The translations under genes were made by a program, and so were the position numbers. A model generated the notes under the pieces. The model worked only from the letters and a program-made list of their open reading frames with translations, made no database searches and was not told the origin of the DNA. Positions 26,314 to 33,758 of a DNA stretch of 46,290 bases are shown here, one piece after another (the first letter of the stretch is position 1; every line of letters starts with the position of its first letter). Where the stretch lies: positions 1-46,290 of the forward strand of contig DLKG01000006.1 of assembly GCA_002490315.1 (NCBI GenBank). The letters run 5' to 3'. The DNA is from Prevotella sp. UBA7594 (lineage in GTDB: Bacteria; Bacteroidota; Bacteroidia; Bacteroidales; Bacteroidaceae).

Positions 26314-28627
26314 CATTATTGCATGTGCGCAACTGTTCTGTAACGTCAACATTTGCGCTCAATCAGACACAATAAAAGTCTGCATTGGAGGTGAGGTTCT
26401 CGACAGCGAGAGCAAGAATGAAGGAGTGGCATGGGCAACAATACGCCTAAGCTCAATGTCTGACAGCACAAAGACATATGTGACATCCACCGACACTGAA
26501 GGCCGATTCAAAATTGAAGATGTCAAAAAGGACAAGTATCATGTTGAAGTTTCGTGCATTGGATATGAGAGCCACGCTATAGACATAACATTTTCCACTG
26601 ACACCATCTTGCCTCCGTTTGCACTGAAGACATCAGCAAAGATGCTTGATGAAGTTAGAGTGAATGCGTTATATACAAAGGTAAACAAGAAAGGAGACTA
26701 TCTGGTACAAGTAAAAGGTAATCCGTTGGCAAAGGTAAGCTCCATGGAGAATTTCCTACGCTCAATCCGTGGCGTAGCCGCCACTGAAGACCTGCGGGTT
26801 TTCGGAAAGACAGGTGCCGTCATCTTGCTTAACGACCGCGCAATAAGCTACGAACAGCTGAAAAACATTCCAACATCAATGGTAGAGAGAATTGAAATTC
26901 AGCAGCAGGCGCCCACAGAATATGCAAGCAGCGGCATTAAGCCACCTCTCCTGCGAGTTGTCTTGCGCAACGAGCCTGGCCTAATCGGGTCGGTAGGATT
27001 ATATCCACGTTATTTCGCTGATAAGAGTTGGTACATGAATGAGGCGGTAGACATTCTATACTCCGTAGGAAAATTCAGCGTGCTCAACAATTTTGGCAAC
27101 TCGAATGGAAAATCAAGAGGTATTTTGGAACAGGACGTACACTATGAAGACCATGACACCCACCAAGAGTCAGAAAGCCTCTCAAAAACAAAGCGTGCCA
27201 TTTCTGACAATCTGAACATGCGCTATAGCTTCACAGAGAGAGACTATGTTGACGTAAATGCATCCTACTCCACAAACAAGAACAGCGACAAAAATCTTGG
27301 CAATGGAGACGGAACACAGTTTGACCAATATGACTTAACGTCAAGCTATTCAGATGGTATCGGTGTCAAGGTATACAAAGCCCTGAAGAAAGATGATGTA
27401 AGCAACATCATTGTCAGCGCATCCTACTCCGAATCGCATAGCAACAACGACCGCGACTACGACCTGCACTTTTCTGGCACGCAACAAATGAACCTAAAAA
27501 ACAATCATTATCGTACAGAAATCTACACAAAAGCAACATACGCTCTTGACAAAAGGCAGACAATAGGTGCAGGATTAAGATACGGCTCAAGCTCCGATGT
27601 CAATCGCATAAAGGGCAATGGAGAAAATACCATCAGATATATGGACGACACGGAGAGCAAACTTTTCGTAGCACAGACACACGGATGGATAGAATACTCC
27701 AACTTAATAGCCGACAAGTACAACCTTTCGGCAGAAGTAAACTTCGACCACTACAAGGTTGACTACGAAGACTGGCTTACAGGAGCAAGAAACAAGAAAA
27801 TAAGTAACGGAGTATACTGCAATGCGTCGTGCTTCATACCATTCAACCTACAAAAGCAGCACTACCTCAATGTTGCTGCACGATATTCATTCTCATATCC
27901 AAATTATGGCTACTACTCACCAATCGTTGTATACCAGAACGACAAGCAGTACAGCCGTGGAGATGTCAACCTTGACCTTGAGAAGATAATTTCATTTGAT
28001 GCAGTATATTCTCTCAACCAACATCTGAGCGTATCCTATAGCTACATGCACCGCAGCAATCTTGTCAGCGTCTTCATGCACCAGGATGCCAACGACCCGA
28101 CAGTGTACTACACGAGTCCTGAAAATGCTGGGCACAGTAACACACATGATCTTGGAATCAACTACAAGGTGAACCCAATAAAGATATGGACAATCAACAG
28201 TTCTTTGTCAGGAGAATTGTACAGCGTCAGAACACCATCCAAGCGACTTGACGTGGCATCCGCAGACTTTTATTTGCACAACAACTTTAGCCTGACAAAC
28301 AAAATGGGAATAAACTTGCTGTTCAGATGCTTCACGCCATACAAGACAATAAGCGTGAAAAGCTCATGGAACTACTTCGTTGGCTTAGGGGCATACTCAT
28401 CATTCTTCAATAACCATCTGAGAATGAGCGTTTCGTTTGACAACCTCATTTACAAGAAAAGGATTCTGACGACTATAGGCGACGGATGGGAGATGGAGCG
28501 AAAGAACAAACTATCTGACTTCAGAATACAATACAACGTTGTCTGGAACTTCAATGCAGGCAAGAAGATAAGAGGTCGCCGCATAGAGAGTGTGAGCACT
28601 GGCTACAAGGCTCTACCGACGTTGTAA
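26291..28627 (+). CDS. TonB-receptor-like outer membrane barrel protein
   Basis: The 778-aa protein has a signal peptide (MKNVAAISIIACAQLFCNVNICA-QS). It has a carboxypeptidase-regulatory-like beta domain at residues about 30-115 (GGEVLDSESKNEGVAWATIRL ... DTEGRFKIEDVKKDKYHVEVSCIGY), a plug-like segment (LDEVRVNALYTKVNKKGDYLV ... VFGKTGAVILLNDRAISYEQL), then a long barrel with alternating aromatic strands. It resembles the outer-membrane beta-barrel family (OMP_b-brl_3 type). The frame is intact, unlike its cluster neighbours. It is moderately AT-rich. In peptide clusters such proteins may export or take up the product; here that is only inferred from position. ATG 26291 is used; 26285 adds two residues. 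Confidence 0.8.
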   Translation: MKNVAAISIIACAQLFCNVNICAQSDTIKVCIGGEVLDSESKNEGVAWATIRLSSMSDSTKTYVTSTDTEGRFKIEDVKKDKYHVEVSCIGYESHAIDITFSTDTILPPFALKTSAKMLDEVRVNALYTKVNKKGDYLVQVKGNPLAKVSSMENFLRSIRGVAATEDLRVFGKTGAVILLNDRAISYEQLKNIPTSMVERIEIQQQAPTEYASSGIKPPLLRVVLRNEPGLIGSVGLYPRYFADKSWYMNEAVDILYSVGKFSVLNNFGNSNGKSRGILEQDVHYEDHDTHQESESLSKTKRAISDNLNMRYSFTERDYVDVNASYSTNKNSDKNLGNGDGTQFDQYDLTSSYSDGIGVKVYKALKKDDVSNIIVSASYSESHSNNDRDYDLHFSGTQQMNLKNNHYRTEIYTKATYALDKRQTIGAGLRYGSSSDVNRIKGNGENTIRYMDDTESKLFVAQTHGWIEYSNLIADKYNLSAEVNFDHYKVDYEDWLTGARNKKISNGVYCNASCFIPFNLQKQHYLNVAARYSFSYPNYGYYSPIVVYQNDKQYSRGDVNLDLEKIISFDAVYSLNQHLSVSYSYMHRSNLVSVFMHQDANDPTVYYTSPENAGHSNTHDLGINYKVNPIKIWTINSSLSGELYSVRTPSKRLDVASADFYLHNNFSLTNKMGINLLFRCFTPYKTISVKSSWNYFVGLGAYSSFFNNHLRMSVSFDNLIYKKRILTTIGDGWEMERKNKLSDFRIQYNVVWNFNAGKKIRGRRIESVSTGYKALPTL

Positions 28628-28637
28628 CAAACGGGAA

Positions 28638-28909
28638 ATGGGAATATTAAAATCCAGATTTAAAGTATGTAGGCAGCATGACGCCATGCAGTGTGGCGCA
28701 GCATGCCTGCAGATGAAATCATTTTGTTGTCTTGTACCGCATATCTAAGCAAGGGAAGCACTTTCATATCGCAGACCCCGCATGTGGATTGGTTGAATAC
28801 GATTCAAGTCGTGTTGCCATTCCTCACACAATCGATAGTGGATATCAGGATTCCACAGTCACGAACACATTGTTTGTTAATCGGTGTTAAATTCAATATG
28901 ATTTTGTAA
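28638..28909 (+). pseudogene. remnant of a C39 peptidase/ABC peptide exporter
   Basis: Frame 1 (28638-28748) reads GILKSRFKVCRQHDAMQCGA then ACLQM, the Cys-nucleophile motif of a C39 peptidase. After an apparent deletion, another frame carries NHFVVLYRISKQGKHFHIAD then PACGLVEYD, which is the His and Asp motif region. A third frame then gives VVLPFLTQSIVDIRI, the first membrane-helix motif of such exporters. About 650 residues should exist; fewer than 90 remain. The order and spacing are right, so this is a decayed exporter, not chance. It directly follows the barrel gene. Confidence 0.78.
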
Positions 28910-28947
28910 CAACCGCCACTCTGAAACGTCTTCCTAATAGAGCACAG

Positions 28948-29466
28948 ATGAAAAAGATAAGTTTCCGCAACGACATACTGCCCTTGAAGGACATACTCTT
29001 CAGGCTTGCACTTCGCATCACGCTGAGCCGTGAGGAAGCAGAGGACATCGTGCAGGACACGCTCATCAAGGTGTGGAATCGTCGCGAGTCATGGGATACC
29101 ATCGACAACATAGAGGCATTTAGCCTCACCATCTGTCGCAACCTCTCGCTCGACCGCACACGGCTACACGCCAACCGCAACGCGTCGCTTGACAACAACG
29201 CTAACCGCGACGAGCAGCCCGACACCAACTCCAACCCCTACGAGCACACTATGCAACGCGAGAAGGTGGAAATTGTCAGAAGCCTCATCGACTCCCTCCC
29301 GGAAAAGCAACGTAGCTGTATGCAACTACGTGATATGGAAGGCAAGACCTACCGCGAGATTGCCGACGTGCTCGGCATCAGCGAGGAGCAGGTGAAGGTG
29401 AATATCTTCAGGGCAAGGCAGACAATAAAACAACAATTCATGAAATACGACAATTATGGACTATAA
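28948..29466 (+). CDS. ECF-type RNA polymerase sigma factor
   Basis: The 172-aa protein is a short sigma-70 relative of the extracytoplasmic function class. Region 2 is at residues 10-75 with AEDIVQDTLIKVWNRRESWD (core-binding and -10 recognition), and region 4 at 105-165 with SLPEKQRSCMQLRDMEGKTYREIA and LGISEEQVKVNIFRARQTIK (helix-turn-helix reading -35). It overlaps its partner gene (29456) by 11 nt, a common sigma/anti-sigma coupling. Targets unknown. There is no structural link to the peptide remnants upstream. Confidence 0.93.
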   Translation: MKKISFRNDILPLKDILFRLALRITLSREEAEDIVQDTLIKVWNRRESWDTIDNIEAFSLTICRNLSLDRTRLHANRNASLDNNANRDEQPDTNSNPYEHTMQREKVEIVRSLIDSLPEKQRSCMQLRDMEGKTYREIADVLGISEEQVKVNIFRARQTIKQQFMKYDNYGL

Positions 29467-29959
29467 ATACATCAACCAACTTTTAGACCGCTATTGGCAG
29501 GGCGAGACATCGCTTGAGGAGGAGCAGATACTCCGCGCTTTCTTCAGCCAACTGTGCGTGCCTGAAGAGCTCGCAAAATACCGCCCGTTGTTCAACTACG
29601 AGCAGACAGAAGCGAAGCAGACTCGCCTTGGCGACGACTTCGACGAGCGCATAATGTCCATGATTGACGAGCCGCGTGAGGTGAAGGCACAGCCAATAAA
29701 GATTAGTCAGCGTTTCGCTCCGCTCTTTAAGGCGGCAGCAATGGTGGCGATAGTGCTCACGCTGAGCCAAGCGGCGCAGTTCTCTTTCCAGAACAACAGT
29801 TCTGACACTCAGGCACAGCCGGGTGCTTACACATCACGCCCGACAGAGGGCGCGTCAGTGGCGCTCAACGACTCCGCCCACATGGACACTCTGAAGCGTG
29901 GCGGCGTAGAGGCAACCCCGCAACCTCTCGCCGGACATGGAGCCGTGATACTCAAATAA
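29456..29959 (+). CDS. probable anti-sigma factor, membrane-anchored
   Basis: The 167-aa protein has an N-terminal acidic helical region (MDYKYINQLLDRYWQGETSLEEEQ), a single hydrophobic segment near residues 88-105 (FKAAAMVAIVLTLSQAAQFSF), and a disordered C-terminal portion in the periplasm. This topology and the overlap with the ECF sigma gene suit an anti-sigma factor holding the sigma factor until an envelope signal arrives. The N-terminal half resembles Bacteroidales proteins that pair with such sigma genes; no zinc-binding HxxxCxxC is present. The role is inferred from position and topology. Confidence 0.6.
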   Translation: MDYKYINQLLDRYWQGETSLEEEQILRAFFSQLCVPEELAKYRPLFNYEQTEAKQTRLGDDFDERIMSMIDEPREVKAQPIKISQRFAPLFKAAAMVAIVLTLSQAAQFSFQNNSSDTQAQPGAYTSRPTEGASVALNDSAHMDTLKRGGVEATPQPLAGHGAVILK

Positions 29960-30009
29960 AGAAATATTTCTATGCTTTCTCAATAAAATCATTTACGTTA
30001 AAACAAAAA

Positions 30010-30185
30010 TAAGACTGGCGACGCCTATCAGGCCGGCGAAAGGAGCCTGAGCGAAGAAGCGAGACCCGTCTTACTCAGAAAGTTCAGAGGCTGTGAAGCC
30101 TTTGTTTCTCACAAATTTTTCATAACATACTAACGATTGGCTTGCCGTACGCCTCCCATGGGAGACGTGCGGCAAGTGTTTTTTT
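30010..30185 (+). ncRNA. candidate structured RNA or leader ending in a terminator
   Basis: No gene is present from 29960 to 30269. From 30011 AAGACTGG pairs loosely with CCCGTCTT (to 30072), enclosing a CAGGC/GCCTG stem with the GGCGAAAGG loop. A second stem near 30086-30101 (AGGCT/AGCCT) is flanked by AGAAA/TTTCT. The strong hairpin at 30141-30176 then ends in TTTTTTT. I do not recognise a known riboswitch or RNA family. It may be the sigma operon's 3' end or a separate small RNA; there is no clear promoter just before it. Confidence 0.4.
30141..30185 (+). terminator. strong rho-independent terminator
   Basis: CTTGCCGTACGCCTCCCA pairs with the following 18 nt (one G-U pair, one mismatch) as a nearly perfect palindrome, then TGTTTTTTT. 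It separates the sigma/anti-sigma unit and the structured stretch from the PfkB gene. Confidence 0.9.
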
Positions 30186-30196
30186 AAGTACAAAAC

Positions 30197-30227
30197 TTTG
30201 CTATCTCATTAATTTGCAGTACTTTTG
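30197..30227 (+). promoter_or_regulatory. promoter of the PfkB kinase gene
   Basis: -33 TTTG at 30197 and -7 box TACTTTTG at 30220-30227, 22 nt apart, ending 42 nt before the start codon. Confidence 0.7.
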
Positions 30228-30269
30228 CAGACTGATTCAAAACAATACACACAAAAGAGAACGATACAG

Positions 30270-31172
30270 ATGAAAGATATTTGCTGCATAGGACACATTA
30301 CAAAGGACAAAATCATCACTCCACGCCACACCGTCTACATGGCGGGCGGCACATCTTTCTATTTCTCCTATGCCCTCAACAACCTCCCCGATGAGGTTAG
30401 CTTCCAGCTCGTCACAAAGCTCGGCGAAACGGAAATGAAGTCGGTCGACGACATGCGACAGGCAGGCATCGACGTGCTCACCTACCCCAGCCGACACACC
30501 GTCTACTTCGAGAACAAATACGGCGAAGACCAGAACGACCGCACACAGCGCGTGCTCGAACGCGCCGACCCGTTCACTGTCGAGGAGATGAGCAACATCG
30601 ACGCACGCATCTACCATCTCGGCACACTGCTCAGCGACGACATCTCACCGGAGGTCGTGAGATACCTCTCCACAAAGGGACGCATATCCATAGACGCCCA
30701 AGGCTATCTGCGCGAGGTGCGCGGAGAGCATGTGTATGCCATTGATTGGGCGGACAAGCGCGAAATTCTCTCACATACGGATATAATAAAGGTGAACGAA
30801 CGCGAGATGGAGGTCATCACCGGCTTGCGCAACCCACGCCAGGCGGCTCTCCGACTGGCTGAATGGGGCGTGAAGGAGGTTTGCGTGACGCTCGGCAGCT
30901 ACGGCTCCATAATACTTGCCGACGGTGAGTTCTACGAGATTCCTGCCTACGAGCCGAAGGACATCGTGGACGCCACGGGATGTGGCGACACTTACTCGGC
31001 TGGCTATCTGTGGTGTCGCTCCCAGAACATGGGCATCGAGGAGTCGGGACGCTTCGCCGCCGCTATGTGTACTCGCAAACTGGAGCACAGCGGCCCGTTC
31101 GACGGCAACATCGACGACATCCGACGCGTGCTGCAGACCACGCCTTGCTTCAACGAATACGTTGAGGAATAA
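30270..31172 (+). CDS. PfkB-family sugar or nucleoside kinase
   Basis: This 300-aa cytosolic kinase has the ribokinase fold. Near the start it reads CCIGHITKDKIITP followed by AGGTSFYFSYALNNL (substrate loop with Gly-Gly). At 235-245 it has ATGCGDTYSAG with the catalytic Asp239, the PfkB second signature with Cys in place of the usual Ala/Gly. The central NEREMEVITG and VTLGSYGSII are typical. Start at 30270 (MKDICCIGHI) keeps the family N terminus; 30225 adds 15 residues inside the promoter. Substrate is not determined. It is monocistronic. Confidence 0.85.
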   Translation: MKDICCIGHITKDKIITPRHTVYMAGGTSFYFSYALNNLPDEVSFQLVTKLGETEMKSVDDMRQAGIDVLTYPSRHTVYFENKYGEDQNDRTQRVLERADPFTVEEMSNIDARIYHLGTLLSDDISPEVVRYLSTKGRISIDAQGYLREVRGEHVYAIDWADKREILSHTDIIKVNEREMEVITGLRNPRQAALRLAEWGVKEVCVTLGSYGSIILADGEFYEIPAYEPKDIVDATGCGDTYSAGYLWCRSQNMGIEESGRFAAAMCTRKLEHSGPFDGNIDDIRRVLQTTPCFNEYVEE

Positions 31173-31229
31173 TAGAATCAGGGACCTTATGCCAGACCTG
31201 GCAGGGGCGCAAAGAATAAAAGAAAACAC

Positions 31230-31260
31230 TTGACATCGCTCGCGCTATGTTGTACCTTTG
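31230..31260 (+). promoter_or_regulatory. promoter of the smalltalk gene
   Basis: TTGACA at 31230-31235 and TACCTTTG at 31253-31260. The stretch from 31229 to about 31282 is nearly the same as that at 31736-31789 before the HU-like gene. Confidence 0.75.
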
Positions 31261-31321
31261 CATCCGTCATCCGGAAGACAAAGAGAAACCAACACACATT
31301 AACCAACAAAAATCTTTTACC

Positions 31322-31435
31322 ATGAGTAAATTCAACGCAAGCGACTGGAAAGTTATCCTCAAAATCATCATCAGCATCGCCACCACCATCCTCGGAGCCT
31401 TCGGCGCACAACAGGAGTTTGGCGATGGGAAATAG
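31322..31435 (+). CDS. smalltalk-type small membrane protein
   Basis: A 37-aa peptide, MSKFNASDWKVILKIIISIA then TTILGAFGAQQEFGDGK, with one hydrophobic helix (residues 11-28). The W-K-V-I-x-K-I-I-I-S-I-A-T-T-I-L-G pattern fits the tiny 'smalltalk' proteins of Bacteroidales that are usually found near HU-like genes. Function is unknown. The HU-like gene follows at 31849. I start at 31322 since the in-frame ATG at 31247 lies within the promoter. Its last codons overlap a further short frame (see 31476). Confidence 0.75.
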   Translation: MSKFNASDWKVILKIIISIATTILGAFGAQQEFGDGK

Positions 31436-31475
31436 GCTGAGGCACAGCTTTTGGAAATATGAACGAATACTAATC

Positions 31476-31547
31476 ATGCTACGTATTCTGCAACTGCTGC
31501 TTGCCATCATTGCCATCATCAGTTGCACATGTATGCTTAGCGCATAA
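31476..31547 (+). CDS. possible 23-aa lipoprotein-like peptide
   Basis: The frame reads MLRILQLLLAIIAIISCTCM then LSA and a stop. It is a near-complete lipoprotein signal with lipobox-like IISC. The same frame is open from the ATG at 31425, overlapping smalltalk by 11 nt. Either start gives a tiny hydrophobic peptide that ends just before a terminator. No function known. Confidence 0.35.
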   Translation: MLRILQLLLAIIAIISCTCMLSA

Positions 31548-31554
31548 ACAAACT

Positions 31555-31594
31555 AAAAGGGAGAGACGCGAGACACCGCGCCTCTCCTTTTTTT
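31555..31594 (+). terminator. terminator after the smalltalk region
   Basis: AAAGGGAGAGACGCG pairs with CGCGCCTCTCCTTT (31577-31590) around AGACAC, one bulge, followed by a T run. The rest of 31548-31848 holds a half repeat (31639-31666) and the HU promoter; nothing else. Confidence 0.88.
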
Positions 31595-31638
31595 ATAAGT
31601 AGTTGTTTACTGAAGTTTCGGATTTGTGGCATGTAAAG

Positions 31639-31666
31639 TTGCAAAATTGCCTTTTGACACACCCTC
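31639..31666 (-). repeat. half copy of the gyrB-terminator repeat
   Basis: On the minus strand this reads GAGGGTGTGTCAAAAGGCAA followed by TTTTGCAA, matching 13210-13237 at 26 of 28 positions. It has no inverted partner arm here. Confidence 0.7.
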
Positions 31667-31736
31667 ATGTCAGCGGCTTAGGCGGCGACGTGATGAGACC
31701 GAATAAACTTTTTTTGAAAATTTCTTTATCAAACTC

Positions 31737-31767
31737 TTGACATCGCTTGCGCCATGTTGTACCTTTG
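31737..31767 (+). promoter_or_regulatory. promoter of the HU-like gene
   Basis: TTGACA at 31737-31742 and TACCTTTG at 31760-31767, with the same 23-nt offset and nearly the same text as the smalltalk promoter. It lies 82 nt before the gene. Confidence 0.75.
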
Positions 31768-31848
31768 CAAACGTAATCCGGATGACAACACAAAAACAAA
31801 AGTAAAACACAGTATTAATCTTAAAATTAAAAGAAAGGAAAACACATT

Positions 31849-32337
31849 ATGGCAGTAAATTACAAGATCTACCAGAGCAAGACTAACAATGTAACCAACG
31901 GCATGTACTACGCACGAGCAACCCACCACGACACCGTGAGCATCAAGGAGCTCGCACAGACCATGCAGGCCAACTGCACCGTGAAGTACGCCGACATCGT
32001 GGCGGTGCTCGCCGAACTCTCTGAGGTGATGCGTACCGAGCTTCTGCGCTCCAACAAGGTGCGTATCGACGGGCTGGGCATCTTCAAGGTTGGACTGCGC
32101 TCCAAGGGCAGCGAAAGCCTCGAGGAATTCAACCCGCAGAAGAACATCACGGGTGCACGCATACTCTTCTTCCCAGAGACTGCCTACAACGGCGTGGGCA
32201 AGCGAAGCAAAGCTATGCTCAGCGGCTTGAAGCTTCAGGAAGAGGCCACCTACGTCAGCCTCAAGGGCGGCGACAAGAACAACCAGGAGGACAAGAACGA
32301 CCAGGAGGAGAAAAACGCTCCTGCCGTTGACGAATAG
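31849..32337 (+). CDS. HU-like DNA-binding protein with acidic tail
   Basis: This 162-aa protein is an HU/IHF-related DNA-binding protein of the Bacteroidales long type (HU-HIG). The HU fold spans residues about 20-125: VSIKELAQTMQANCTVKYADIVAVLAELSEVMRTELL (dimer helices) and VRIDGLGIFKVGLRSKG, with FNPQKNITGARILFFPET as the arm region. The last 25 residues are acidic, Asn/Asp/Glu/Lys-rich (NNQEDKNDQEEKNAPAVDE) and probably disordered. A purine-rich ribosome site (AAAGGAA) precedes the start, which is rare in this window. It is the partner of the smalltalk gene upstream. Confidence 0.88.
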   Translation: MAVNYKIYQSKTNNVTNGMYYARATHHDTVSIKELAQTMQANCTVKYADIVAVLAELSEVMRTELLRSNKVRIDGLGIFKVGLRSKGSESLEEFNPQKNITGARILFFPETAYNGVGKRSKAMLSGLKLQEEATYVSLKGGDKNNQEDKNDQEEKNAPAVDE

Positions 32338-32361
32338 AAAATAGTATAGAATAATAAGGAA

Positions 32362-32425
32362 GAGGCTGCGCCCTTACCGCACACTCGCTGATGCTTGAGT
32401 GCGGAACGGGGCGCAGCCTCTTTTT
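32362..32425 (+). terminator. terminator of the HU-like gene
   Basis: GAGGCTGCGCCC pairs with GGGGCGCAGCCTC at 32408-32420, enclosing a second stem CCGCACACTC/GAGTGCGG, then TTTTT. Confidence 0.92.
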
Positions 32426-32515
32426 ATTGATGCCAGCCATGACATTGAGAAGAAAGAATGGCAAGCGTTCTTTGGCTTGTTTACATACAAAATAAAAACG
32501 GGAATTGAACCATCA

Positions 32516-33757
32516 CTATCTCTTTGCCGCAAACCGCTTCAAGAGGAACGAGGGATTGACGCGCAGATAGACACCTGCCGCCACGCTCATGCCACTTTTC
32601 TCGCGATAGGCACCACGCTCTTCTGAGTAGGCGTCGGCGGGAAGATGGTTGTAGACATCTGCATGTATGCCCCAGGCGAAGCCGTGGCCGAGGTCTTGAG
32701 CATAGCTGACACGGGCGTTCACCATATTGGGACGGCGCATCGTATAGGTGCGGTCGTTGATGCCCACTGTACCATAGAGCGGATTGCCGAACACCGTGAT
32801 GAAGTCGTTGCCGTGCCAATAGGCGCCATGAAGACGGAAGCGCCATAGGTCGATGTCGGTCTTGACATAGAAGCCATGACCTTTGTCGAATGGCAGCATA
32901 CTGCCCGCCATCTGCTTGTAGTAGGTCAGGTCGCCCTCAAGATTGACGCGCGTGAGCAAGGGATTACCCGTGTTGAACGTCACGCCGACACCTGCCGCAC
33001 CATTCATCCACGTCTTTATCACACGCGAGGCAGCGTCGGGATTAATCTCACCACCACGATGCTGCATGAGCACCTGAACGGGGAAATAGACGTGGGCGCG
33101 AGCCTGTGGACGATTGACCTTAAAGCGCGAGGAGATGCCGAAAGTGAACGACTCCTGATGCTGATCGTTGTTGAAAATGAAGCTCTCCCAATTGAGCCAT
33201 GCGTCAACGTCGACGACACGATTGTCCCACAAGACTTGCAATCCCGTCTCGGGGTCGCCGCTGAGTCCAGTCTCCTGATTGTAGAGAGGCTCTATGAGAT
33301 GGTGGTTGGCACGTCCGTAGATGCTGCCGAGCAACAGATTGAAATGAGGTGAGAGGGCAAGTTGCACATTAAAGAAAGGTACGATGTGAAAGCCTTTCTG
33401 CGTTTGGTCGCCCTTCCACTCGGGCATGTCGCTATAATTGAGGTTGGGATATTTCTCCGCACCCCAATAGTGGAGCATGTAAAGTCCGGCCTCCATCCGC
33501 AGGTTGCGCAGGGGCTGATAGCTAAGTGTTGGCTGAATATGGAAACCGGGAAGCGTGTAACCTTTCACGAGATTGCCCTTGTACTCGTTGTCGCGGAAGA
33601 AGAAGAGTCCGTCGACGTTGAGACGCAACTCGCCGACACTGGCGGTGTCGATGTGATGGTCGGTCTCGAAGATTAGTGAATCCATCTGTGCCGAAACGCA
33701 CGTGGAGGACATGAGAAAGAGAGCTATGAGGAAGTTTCGGGAAAAGATGCGTTTCAT
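32516..33757 (-). CDS. outer membrane beta-barrel protein of unknown function
   Basis: The 413-aa protein starts with a signal peptide (MKRIFSRNFLIALFLMSSTCVSA-QM). The rest has the alternating aromatic/polar strands of an outer-membrane barrel: GYTLPGFHIQPTLSYQPLRN, FHIVPFFNVQLALSPHFNLL, ISSRFKVNRPQARAHVYFPV, ending in GVYLRVNPSFLLKRFAAK. No TonB plug or porin signature is seen. It starts 1 nt after the stop of the TlpA-like lipoprotein gene, so the two form a unit. The last residues are Lys/Arg rather than the usual terminal Phe, which is atypical for a barrel C terminus. Confidence 0.65.
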   Translation of the reverse strand: MKRIFSRNFLIALFLMSSTCVSAQMDSLIFETDHHIDTASVGELRLNVDGLFFFRDNEYKGNLVKGYTLPGFHIQPTLSYQPLRNLRMEAGLYMLHYWGAEKYPNLNYSDMPEWKGDQTQKGFHIVPFFNVQLALSPHFNLLLGSIYGRANHHLIEPLYNQETGLSGDPETGLQVLWDNRVVDVDAWLNWESFIFNNDQHQESFTFGISSRFKVNRPQARAHVYFPVQVLMQHRGGEINPDAASRVIKTWMNGAAGVGVTFNTGNPLLTRVNLEGDLTYYKQMAGSMLPFDKGHGFYVKTDIDLWRFRLHGAYWHGNDFITVFGNPLYGTVGINDRTYTMRRPNMVNARVSYAQDLGHGFAWGIHADVYNHLPADAYSEERGAYREKSGMSVAAGVYLRVNPSFLLKRFAAKR

Positions 33758-33758
33758 A

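Noticed and set aside
28691..28909. A 72-aa protein starting MWRSMPADE
   Set aside because: It is one of three overlapping frames of the C39 exporter remnant; only its LPFLTQSIVDI part is meaningful.
30010..30075. Signal recognition particle RNA
   Set aside because: The TCAGG...GGCGAAAGGAGC text is only loosely like the SRP core; the conserved GGAAGGAAGCA segment is absent.
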